From NCBI RefSeq assembly GCF_050947875.1, contig NC_134574.1, forward strand, positions 103,077,469 through 103,141,468: a stretch of 64,000 nucleotides of DNA, read 5' to 3'. Each line of letters begins with the position of its first letter. Position 1 is the stretch's first letter. A program made the translations under genes and the position numbers. The notes beneath the pieces are model-generated. The model was not told where the DNA came from and ran no database searches. It saw only the letters and a list, made by a program, of their open reading frames with translations. This document shows positions 24,201 to 36,200 of this stretch, in pieces. This DNA is from Dermacentor variabilis (lineage: Eukaryota > Arthropoda > Arachnida > Ixodida > Ixodidae).

Positions 24201-27200
24201 GTTACCTTTGCCTTGTGTCCTCGTTTGTTGTATGCCCAATGCAGTTTCATAAGGAGACCTTACCAGCATGTGCCAGACGAATTCTGAAGGTGCATTCTTG
24301 CTGTCCATGCCCTGTTGCTGAAGCATAAACTTCTGGTGTCAGAAAAATTACCTATAAAAAAATTCCAGCAGAAACCATCGCGCGAGGAGTGTCAGCAATT
24401 ATCCGATTAGCATGAAAGCAGTGTAACGATGCACCGTCTTGCCACCAGTGAAACGTGTCATGTATAAGACATGTGTGCAGCTGGGCTCCTCTCCCGCGCA
24501 CCCTCCTGGACGTGTGCAATCTAGAGGTGGCGCCACTAAGTCTGCGTGCGATACATGTCTGAATATATATTTAAACTGAAGCATGTGATCGTCATGCACT
24601 TAAGGTCAGGAGAATATGCTTGCAATAACTGTGAAAGGCTTTTGCTCTTTGTTGCAGTTGACACTTAAATGTAAGGATTTTTTATTTGTGGCTGCACTGC
24701 GGGTGACTGCGAGTAAACGGTCAATTCCTGTCTAAACTGGTGAAACGTTAGTGGCCCACGGAAAGAAACAGCCGAGGGACAGCCCATTCTTTGCTCTGTC
24801 CCGCTACTGGTGGAAAGGAAAGAGCAGCAGGGACCGAATGGGGCAAACACCTGCAGAAAGGTGGTGGGGCGCACCTCAGTCCACACAACCTGTTGCTGAA
24901 AATTTCAAGTTAAACTATTCAGCTTTTTCCCTGCTGGAAATGACCATGGTGCTTCGGGTTAATCCACAGTGCAGTGACAGTGATAGCTGTAACTTTGTTA
25001 TGAGGCCCTTATTTGTCCTTAAATATGTTGTAGTAAACCTGCAATGACTTTGATTAATCTGTGTTGGCTTTGTGGCACCACTGCTTATGTGCATTAAACC
25101 AGTGCAATGCCTAGGTAAGGCAGTTTACAGTGTTAGTTTTTTCAAGTATTTGACTATATCAGCAACAGACGCCAGTGTCATTCTGAACGGCAGGGACAAG
25201 TTCATAACAGCACTGCGAAATGTAGGAGGTAGAGGAGCTGTCACTGTAGTGAGGGTGTATCACTGTAAGAGTAAGTGGCTATCGCTGTGAAATTGAGGAA
25301 CTGTTACTGTTAGAGTGAGTGGCTATCATTGCAAGATGGAGGTGCTATTGTGTAAAGGGAAGGTCTACCCCTGGGAAATGTAGGGACTATTGCTGCTAAA
25401 GTGAGTGGCTATCAACAAGAATTTCTCATTCATTCATATAGCTAACCGTCTTTCCTGGAAGCAGCATGTACAATATCTCATTTTTAAAGCTAACTGCTCC
25501 TTAGGATACTTGAAGAGAAATTTTTCACTTGCACCTGTTTGATTAAAACGCCTGTTGTACATAACTTACGTCCACCCCCAATTGGAATATACCTCATCCG
25601 TTTGGGATCCTCATCAGATCACATAGTTAACGAAATCGAATCAGTACAAAATTGCTCTGTTCGTTTCATTCTAGCTAACTACCATCGCACTGCTAGTGTT
25701 ACATTAATTAGGAGTACCCTTCAAATCCCATTATTATCTGTTCACGGAAAGGAATCATGCATTTCCCTTTTTCATAATATCTACTACCGCAACGCATACC
25801 AGATCTACCCTGTGCCTTATTATTCAGCTCGTCGTGTTCACATACATAGAGTTAACGCACCCCGTCATAACACCGTCACATGCTCACAAGCATTCCTTTC
25901 TAGGACTTCAATCGATTGGAATAATCTACCTACATCAGTAGTAAGCATCACTGACCCAACTCATTTTAAGAATGCACTAATCAACATGAAATAATGTATG
26001 GTAGCAAATTGTATAATTACATACTTATTTGTGGACATTGTCTGCCTAGTAAAGTGTACTCTTTGTGTATTTAATTACTTCATATTATGTAAGCGTCTTT
26101 TCTTTTGTTGTTATGTATATATTTTATAGTTTTTTTTTTCAACATCTTTTGTTTCCTGCACTTCGAATTCCTAGAACTAATCCTGTATTTTTTACTCATG
26201 CAAAGTATTCTCACCCCTGCCCTCTGTAATGTACAACTATGTACCTTGAGGGTACCACAAATAAAATAAATAAATAAATGTTGTGAGATGGAGCGGCTAT
26301 TACTGTGAAACGGAAGGGCTATCGCTAAAAGGGAGCAGCTATTGCTGTGAAATGGAAGAGCTATCGCTGTAAACGGGAGTGGCTGTGGCTGCGGAATGGA
26401 GGAACTATTGGAAGCCACGAGGCACACTCCTACCTCACTGGCTCCGAATCCTTTAAAATTTGCACACTCTCCCCCTTTCGTTACATCATGCCTGCAGAAC
26501 TACAAGCGGGTGGTGGAGGTGTGGATGGACGAATACAAGGAGTACTTCTACACCCGGGAGCCCTTGGCCACCTACTATGATGCTGGTGACCTGAGCACGC
26601 AGTTGGCACTCCGCGAGAAGCTCAAGTGCAAGAGCTTCCGCTGGTTCATGAAGAATGTTGCCTACGACGTGCTCAAGAACTTTCCCTTGCTGCCCAGGAA
26701 CCTCTACTGGGGAGAGGCGAGTGCTGAGTATCAGAATCAGTTTTCATTTTCCCTAGGATCCCTAGGACCCTGGGATCCTAGGCACATGCCACATGGCATT
26801 TGTGATGTAGGACAGTAACAAAGGTACATAACTGCAGTGCACAGCAAAAGGAATTTGCAAGCAGGCAGACACAAGCAAAAAAGTAAGAAAGAAATATACG
26901 TTAGAATCGGGTAAATACTGTAATAATTCGGTTGGTGAGCTACCATTCTCGCTTTAAAATCTTCCTAGGACAGGCTGCAATTGGGCATTTTCAACTAGAT
27001 ATGACACAAGTTCGTCAAATTCACTCTATCCTAAGTGTCGCCAAGACGGACACTACTGCTACTGAAATCACTAAGTGCAATCACTATTGGGGTCAAGCAT
27101 TGCGTGATGACCAGGCAAGTTCAAATTATCTGGCAAAGGCTAATTTCAGGATCAAAATAATAAAAGTTTGGTCCCAAAGAAATGTATGGACACTGGCTGG

Positions 27201-30200
27201 GACCTTCAGTCAAGATCGAATTCTGAAAAAAATTGAGTTAACCAGAGTTGAATTAATCATATTCGACTGTATGGGGCAAAAATATCCACGCATGAACAGG
27301 AAAAGTATATAATATCAGAACATTTACAACTACAGACAACAATCAGTTTTGAAAGAGTGTGTTAGTTAGATCACAATAAGCGAACGCAAGAACAATGCTT
27401 AATGAAGGTCCTTCTTTTGATGCTAACCTGGCCTTGGTGTATATGTATTCTATGTATTCTATTCTTGGTCTTCTGTCACAGCAGGTATGCTAGTTTTCTA
27501 ACATGTGACCCAGAATTAACAAAGGACACTGCTGCAATAACATTTGACACACAGAAAGCCTGAGGGGTGCAAAGCACCATTAGCAACAGTTTGTTTGGCT
27601 CGATTGTCGTGTTACATATGCATAGTTATGAGGTTGTCAAAACATGGCGCACGAAGAAATGGGAAACAAGAAAGCCAAAAGTAAAGCGCCGCAACAAGAA
27701 AAGCTTCACTCCATGTTGCCGCTGGCTCTTGATTATCAAGCCCGCTATTGAAGTTGAGAAGCAGCATGGATTGAGAATTTTTTTGATGCCGTGCTTTCAT
27801 CTTAGCTTTGACATTTCCTTCTACAGTGACAGCTGTAATGGGCTCGCTCCCCTGGTCTTTTTGATGTCCGCTGGTGTCGTTGCCGGAATCCCCAAATCTT
27901 TTGTGAGAAAATTACAAAGAAAGAAAAATTCTCATTGTGCCTGGGGAATTTGAGCATGCTGCCAATCAATTGGCAGTCCAGGGTTCTACCAGTTAGCCAC
28001 CCTGCCAATTTTACAGCGGTGAAGAATACCAATCATTAAGGGCACGATCGCCCCAGCAGCTTCCACGACTGGCTGACGCCCGCTCCTCAGCATCCATGTA
28101 CTTTATAAAACTGGCGTCTGCGCCTTCTTCGTGATCCAGCATGTCACCTTACCAGTTGCAGAAGTGTTCCTAAATTAAGTTTTTTTTTCTATGTGTAATG
28201 AAAATGATTAAGCAGGTCTGCTTTATCTTTATTAGTCTTCATCTGCTAGCGGTCAGCTTCTTTGCATGTTGCATGTTTATTGGATAGCACTGCCGTCGTC
28301 TAGTTTTCTTCAAGGATAGCATGAGGCCTGTTAGCAGGGTAGCCCAAACACAAATCTGAAAAAAGCCAAGCAAGTACAGCAGTAAGAAGCTAAAGGCTTG
28401 TTTTAGTAGAGACTGTGGCTAAGTCTGGATTTGGTAAGAGGAGGAAGAAGAGCTGTCTTTCAACTTCACGGCTGGGAGGCCGCAATTTCCATAAATGAAT
28501 ACTACTCGCACTTCTTTTACTTCTCGAAAGGAGTTCGCCCACTTTCACCCTGCGAATGTTCACTCCGACGACCACCGTACAAAACAGTCTTAACACTTAC
28601 TGCACGTTACATTTTGCCAGATATTAAGCCACTGCTTCGTGTTATGGGCGGAAGAATTTTCTTTTTATGTGTAATTTGCTGACATGCAGGTACAGCTTTG
28701 TCATTGAATGAAATAGACTGCCGGCTGTCTGGCAGTTGCTTGTATTTGGAGTATGTCGATATTAATTTGTATTACATTGCACAACCAAACCTGAACTGTG
28801 TGTTAACAAACTTGTGTATTGAAGACCTGCATATAAAAGCCAATAATGTGACACTATAGCAAGGTGGTGGGGACATTGTGTTTTTTCTTTATTCTTTCAA
28901 CCTTCGCTCGCTTGGTGCTCACAGTTGTAGCTCATGTTTCTATACGCTCACATGATGAAACTGTTACACATTCTCGCCCATCACCTGTGCAGATCAGGCA
29001 TGATGCAACCGGCCAGTGTCTCGATGCCATGGGCGCTCATCCGCCATCAACTGCAGCGTTGTCGGCCTGCCACGGAACCGGAGGGAACCAGGTGCGTGTC
29101 CCCCTTGTGCTGATTTTTTTCCCTCACTTCGCAGGGGGCCAACCTAACTGTATTCCTTCAGCTTCTAAAGCATGCTTGCACTAGCCAACTTCCTTTCATT
29201 GCCCACCACTTCCTAGACCTGTGCCTCCTTCTTGGCTTTTCTGTTTTCCATGGCAAATACCACTTAATCATAAACTCTTTATGCACAATTAAGTATGAGG
29301 TAAAGTAGCTTTCATTTGTAGCTGTCCACTTTTCTTTTTCTCATTAGCTCTGGTATAAAATAAGAAAACAATGTTGCATATAACTTACCATGCTTTATAG
29401 TGTTGAAAGCTATGCTACAGCACCTGGCAGCGCTCTTGTTTTGTGCAAAAGAATGGTTTTTGTGAAGGCAAGCAGGCTTTTAAGAGATCTAGAGCAACCA
29501 TACGTATGCAGCTGTAAAGCTCAATATAACGAGATCACAGCCAACACAAAAATACGTTCATTATATCCAATACTCGTTATAAGCATATACTCATTGCACA
29601 CTAATATTGGTGAGAAAAATGTTTGGCTTACTTCATTATATCCACATCCGTTACAGTATTCAGGTTCGTCTGTACTTCTTTCCTTAGACATCAGAGAGCA
29701 GCAGGAGGTGGATGCAATCGTCTCACCTGCAAGATCCTGTCGATAACTCCTTTGGAAGAGTACAGCTTGTTAATTATGCTTATTCCAGCTTTCCAGCACC
29801 AAAGGTGGACAGGGCCCCATCCCGTCAGTTTCCTGCCGTTATCTTAGACGGCAGCACTGTAGTGGGTCGATTAAATAATTCGGAAGGAAACTTTCATGCA
29901 ATGTGGTTGGTAATTTTTAAACATGCTCATGTGACAGCTCTCACTGTGCAACAGAAGCTGGGCTTAATGATGATGTTTGGGCTAATGTGGGCACTTTCCA
30001 AGCAGGTGCAAGAGAAGAAGAAATAGGCAGGATAAAGTGCGCTAACTTCAAATCGCAGAGGTGAAAAATTTATACAATACTGAAATGAAAAGCGAGAATA
30101 GTAGTCAACCTTACCACTGTCTTTTCCATAGCATTTCTCTGTGTGTACACATTTTGCAGTTCTTTCCTGGAAAAACATGAAGCACCGTTTTTGTCCTCGT

Positions 30201-33200
30201 GACATCACTGCGTCAATATGTCTTGTGGCATGTATTCGCATGAACTGCTGTTTGCATTTCAGCACAGCTTGTGAACAATGTAGTGCATAAGCATAAGACA
30301 TTGCACGACATTAAAGCTGCGACCTGTGTGGTGCATGAACATAAACATTGCATGATATCATACGTTGCATAGGATGGCAACAAAGGCAGTTCTATGCATC
30401 GCATTTAGCTTTATAAGTGCTTGCGAAAACTTCGCATCATGCAGATTCCAACATGTGTGTTCTATCTGTATAATATCTTTTTTCTTCAATATAACTAGCC
30501 TCTTTGTGGCTGAGTGCCAGTGATGGAGTGCTTCAGCACTTGTCTGTTACTTTTTGGATGTGAAATGCCTTGATCATTTTCCTATCCACCTGCCTATAGA
30601 GCTATCTCAAAACACGCAGGCAGTTGAAAGCTGGAGGGCATTTGCACATACAGAGCTGATCAGGTAGATGACACTGCTGGTCGCAGCGCTTCAACAGAGA
30701 GCACAGGGCCGCAGTGCCTTGTGGTCTCTTAAGCTCCATCTGGTTGATGTAGCATTTGCCACGGAACTGCAGAATCGGTTAAAGCCACCGAACTTTTGCA
30801 CTCGACAGAGTGTGCGGTTGGTTTTTTCCCACAACCATCCGTCACTCTCCTTGCATCATTCATACCAAGTGACGCATTCGTGACAGGTCATCCTGTGCTC
30901 AAAGGGACAATGTGAATGTTGCACTTCTCTGCAGCCTTCTCGAGGTTGTAAGACTGCTTGTGTGTGAACAGTCTTGCCACAGGACACATCTGCAGGTGCT
31001 CATTGTCACTCCTTAGCCCTCAGTTCCTGCTTCACTTCTTTTACAGTTGAAACACGAATATCGAAAATAGATATAACAGATTATTGGATATAACAAAGTA
31101 AATCTAAAAGCTTTCTCACTTACGTTGGCACGTAATGAATACATTCCCTTCAGGTGGCAATTAAATTCTGTCCATTGAAATTTAGTCCCTCTTGCATCTT
31201 CAGAATCATAGAAAGTATACAGATGCAAAGTGAATCTAGAACTATCAATTCTTCAGTGAGCTTTTTCAACTTTACAGAATGTGGACTCCCTGCGAAAACT
31301 GTGCGTAGGAATGTTAGATGTGTGTACATGAACTGTTCGTGTCTAGCATACTTGGGAACACCTATGCAACCACTTGAATAATATGCTTGACGCAAAACCT
31401 TGGGAGAAACACTGAAAGAAGTGAATCCGCCACATGACAACATAATGACACTGAAATCAAACGTACAACTGTCCAAGTTGTTTTACTATGGCACTTTATA
31501 CATATTATTAAAACTTCCAATAAGAAGTGTTTCGAGATATATGCAGTATATTTTAAGCATAGATATCTTCACCAGTGCTTTTGCTTTCGATGCACTATCT
31601 TGGCATGTATATGTTGTGTACATAGTGCCTGGAAGGGATGTATACTTATAACGAATATCAGATATAACGAAAGCATTTTTCACGTTGGTTGTGACGTCAT
31701 TATAGTGAGTTTACACTGTATACGGCTCCGTGTCGCACATGCAGATGCATTGTAGCACATTGGAGTAAGCCAGGCACACGCAGGACTTAATTGTGACGCT
31801 TTTCCTCACATTCCTTGAACCGGTCGAATTGTAGCCGAAAGTTGTAAAGCTTGTGATGGAAGAATGCATATATATATATATATATACACAATGTGCAGCT
31901 TTGGTGGTTCTTAAAATGCAGTAGTGCACCACATTGGGCTAGCGGGTGCTGCATGGCTTCTGAATGGGGGTCTGCGAATACAGAACCTGGTTCGTACGTT
32001 TCGTAAAAAAAAAAAAAAGAAGCGCTAGAAAAAACGTGCGAACGGGGAAAACGTACTATCCGAAGTAAACAAAACTATTGACCGACTCAACCAATTGTTG
32101 GCATCTTACGTAATGCGAAGCGTCGCGCGGATCGTGGCGGCACGAGACGCCGACGCGCGTCGAGCTGGTATTGCTCTGGCGGCCCGAGACGCGCGTCGAG
32201 CTGGCAGTGCACCGGCGGTCCGAGACGCGCTTTGTTGTTTTCCCATAGCGTGGTGTTTCGGGGGTAACGGGAAACCGCGCCGAAATAGAGCTGGTGGGCG
32301 AAGCCGGACGCCGCCGAAACGAAACGTGATGCCCACGGCGCCCCGCCTGCAGCAGAGACCGGTGGCGCGTTTGGATTATCGCCCACTGAACGCGTGCAGT
32401 ACGCGCTACCAGTGGTACTGCGCATCGCGCGCTGTAAAACAGATAGGTGGAGGTGCTTATCGCAACAGGTTTGGCGGCAGTATAGCTGTGAATGCGGCGT
32501 GCGACGAGTCGGGCGGAGATTTGCTGGTATCGGAATGAGAAACTGTGCGCGCCGTCATTTTCACGTGAAACGGGCGGCTGTGTATAGACTGTTCTCTATA
32601 GCGCACGCCTCGCGCCTTTTCTTGTTCACGTGGGGCCTGAAAATGTACACGATAGCAGTCTGCAGCAGGGAACAGAGACGCGTTTCGGTTATCGCCTATG
32701 AAAAGCTTGCGCTACGCTTCCGACGGCACCGCGCGCTGTGGAACAGATAGGTGAAGATGCTTATCGCAATGTGATTGGCATGCAGTGCTAGCTGTGAATG
32801 CCGCGTGCGACGACCTCGCAGAATATTGGCACCGAAATGAAAAACTGAGTGCGCTTTTGCGTTTTCACGCGAGACGGGCGGGCGAGTATTGCGGTGAAGC
32901 TGCCGCGGCGGGCAGCTATAGACTTCACGATCGCGTGCGCCTCGCGCGTTTTCTTGTTTACGTGGGATCTAGCGGCCGGAAACCGTATCATGCGATCGCA
33001 GTTTGGCGACGTAGCGAACGTTGGCGCCGAAAAAATCGTATTTTCCGGGAACGTATGAACCGGTAAAAAATGAGCGTAGCTCTATTGGGTCATTTTCTGT
33101 GTTCTCGATTTTGAACGTTGGCGCCGGGAAAACGTATGTAACGGGAACGTATCAACGAGGTTCTACTGTATTATCTCTTGAGACCTAATCGAGTGCAAAT

Positions 33201-36200
33201 AGAATAGCATCTGAATATTTTTCATGTAGTTTGCAAATAACGTGCAGCCTTCTCAACATTGTTATCAAGCAGCTTTCACATCCTGGCATTCACAGCATAA
33301 TGTTTATATAATTACACTGCACATTATTTAAAGCATGCTTTATTAAAAGCACAAAGGGAGCATAAAGAACAACTAAGCAGTTTGTTTGCTAACTTGGGGC
33401 TCTTTGGAGGATACGTGGTCTTGCATGCAGTTTGGAAAGGCAGCATTTTTGGCCAATTAAAATCTCTGTATTCCTTCGCATATACCTTATATACCTTCTG
33501 GCTCTCCGAGCATAACAGCATGATCTTGCATGTAATGTCCACTGTGGATGGGAGTATAGTTATCTTTGCTCCAATTTCATGTCTGATCATGTACAGCCGA
33601 TGACGCAAAGCATTAAAAGAACTATTCGAGAAATATTCGGACTTTCGAATAGCGACTGTGTGTTTGAAAACGAAATCAAATTGAATAGGACGATATTCGA
33701 TTCGTTACTTGAAAGTTTTGACTATTTACAGATCCCTGCTTCTGAAACAGCACACAGTTCAGGACAGTGCAGCAAAACAAGGGCAAACAGAAAAGGAGAC
33801 AACACAGCGCTTACTAACGACAGTGGTCTTATTGCAGCTAGGCAGTGTACACCTATACACGTGCACAAATCTCATCATCAACGGATGAAAAATATGAAGG
33901 CTCTACCAAATGCATCAATAGAAGAAAGCTGTAAATCCAATGCAAGAAAAGCAGCTCGTCACTTCTTAAAATGCAGCCATGCGACTTATGTGAGCAGGGT
34001 CAAAGGACCGAGGGACTTGATCTTTGTCTTAGTAATAGCCATATCAAGCCAAGAGACAAATGAAGCCAAGGAAAGCGCACAGGTGTCTCGTGTGTCAGGC
34101 TGGAGGCTGCTACACTGGAACAAATGTACTAAGATAGGTGACAAAGGGTTTGGTGAAGACAACGTTTGGCACTTAGAAGGGCTGAACGAGAATGTTAACA
34201 TCATGAAGATCTGAAGCTGTGTTCTCAAACACTTTACATGTCGTGTACACATACAAAATTACTCAAGGAAGTTGATGGTGGGACAGCCGCCACCGTAGCT
34301 CCATTGGCAAAGCATCACATGCGTTGTGCCGCAGTTGCAGGTTCAGCTCCCTTTGGAAGCAAGTTGCCTTCCACTTCAATTTCCATTTTCATTGCTGTTT
34401 CTGAATTTCAATGAAAAGCGAGAATGTTTTTCCCTTTACCTCTCATTGGCTTCGTGCAGTTGTTAACAACCATGCAACTGTGTAATGCTGTAACACTGCA
34501 ACTACGTAACACAGCCCATTGAAACCAGCCTCCACCACTGACACGCTCAATCGCTGCTCGCCCAGCCATTCGCTCTGAGTTGCATGTGCTTTGCAACAGC
34601 CTCCCAAGGTGGTGAAGGTTTCTAAAACTGACAGTTCTCGCTCTCTTGAACTGATTGCGTGGCCCATATCCCGTCGTCCCACCACGCTAGCGTGTCTTGC
34701 GGCGACGCTCGCAGGTGTTCCGGCTCAATGCGGAGGGCCAACTGGGCCTGGGCGAGCGGTGCATGGATGCCAATACGAATAGCATGGACGTGGTGTACTG
34801 CTCACTCGGAACTGTGGATGGGCCCTGGGAATACAGTGTGGTGAGTAGGCTTGCCTGAAAGGCGTGGTCCACGCACCCATCAACCCTCTTGTCACGTTTC
34901 TATCGTGAGCATAGTTTCACAGCGTTAGAGAGGGAGAAAACTGGTGCTTCCGTAGTGGCGTGCACACATTATTTATCTTTTTCCCTAGACCGTTTTTCGC
35001 TGGCTGTGTATGTTTCGAGAGAGAAGTCCCTAGTCCAAGGCCCTAATAGCCGCAGTGATGCCATGGGCCCGTCAGGCGAACGCCGTCTCATGTTATACAG
35101 TTTTTGTGGAAAGATGACGAAGTCTGAGATCACTGTGCATCAGTGTTAACTGTATGTTTCTTCGCATACTTGTTGTTTATATATATGCGAGTAAACTTGA
35201 AAGATGTAGTATGGGGGAACCAGAAGCAAAGCTTTATTTTGCATGGCTATAGCCATGTTTTATACCCAGCCACATTTGAGACAAGCTAAGCACATTCATA
35301 ACCAAACCGGGATTGTCACGGTGGCATGATTGCTGTTGGAAAACTTGCATAGACGGTGACACCAGATTTTCCTCTAGGTTATGCGGCACAAAAGTGAAGT
35401 TTCATTCACATATCTGTTGTCTGTCATGTCACCACGTCACCACTGGGGGAAAAAGATATTACGGTGAGGTGCCGAGCTCGGTTGCTTGAACAGGTCACGG
35501 TGGTAGGAGTGCCGTTACCTGTAGCAACACTGTAGCAAAGACACGCTGGTGGATATCTTTGCTACAGAGTTGTGTTCATCTTTGCTACAGTGTTGTTCGA
35601 GTGAGCCTTGCTTGAAACCAGGTCAGTTAAAGGCCAGCTGCAATAAAATTTTGGACCACATCAAAATAGCAAACGAGCTCACCGTAATGTCATCGATTTT
35701 TTTACAGTATCTGCTCGAGTCTAGTTAATTTTTTATCCACAAAGATGGACTACATTGTATATTCTAAAAGAGGCAAAAATAGAATGTGGTAAGTTTTAAG
35801 AATATTCACTGAGCCACAATTGCCCAATTACAAAAAAAGAAATATGTTAAAATCCGGGGCACCACACTGACATGCCAGTGCTAGAGTCCTGGCGTAAAAT
35901 TCACAAATTGAAACTTTGACCTTCATTTCCTGTTGCTTTAATCAACCTGTGACCACAAGATAACGAAAATAATGTTGTGAAAGACTTCGTCACTCTAAAC
36001 TAATTTAGTGTTCCTCTTTAGTGTTTCTTTAAGACATTCAGCAGCTGGCATTATTTTTTTGTGCCTGCATGACAAAGGCATCAGATTCATGTTACCTCCA
36101 CGTTGTACGACAGTTCTTGCCCATTCGCGAATTTGGTCACGACGTTCAAACTCCACTTGTCTCGACAACGCTTTTGCATCGTTGGTGCTAACACTTGCAG

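Larger units (their letters stand above)
22813..26497 (+). other. Intron 6 of the GalNAc-transferase gene
   Basis: A 3.69-kb GT-AG intron and the most repeat-structured one. In order it holds a long inverted repeat (22849-23162), a Ruka SINE (23223-23470), a 29-bp perfect hairpin with a 14-bp tandem repeat (24098-24209), and a 22-bp minisatellite split by a LINE fragment (25217-26412). Confidence 0.88.
29092..34714 (+). other. Intron 8 of the GalNAc-transferase gene
   Basis: A 5.62-kb GT-AG intron. It holds an ATAAC-type repeat near 29512-29658, a 675-bp TA-flanked element (31044-31718), a 1188-bp TA-flanked GC-rich element (31981-33168), a 211-codon open frame (33579-34214) and a SINE (34287-34420). 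Confidence 0.88.

Noticed and set aside
26717..26722. GT donor at 26721 for exon 7
   Set aside because: It leaves phase 1, and exon 8 would then be read into a stop within a few codons. The GC donor at 26717 gives the conserved WGE-IR join.
31866..31890. AT dinucleotide run as a functional element
   Set aside because: A simple TA microsatellite with no further structure.
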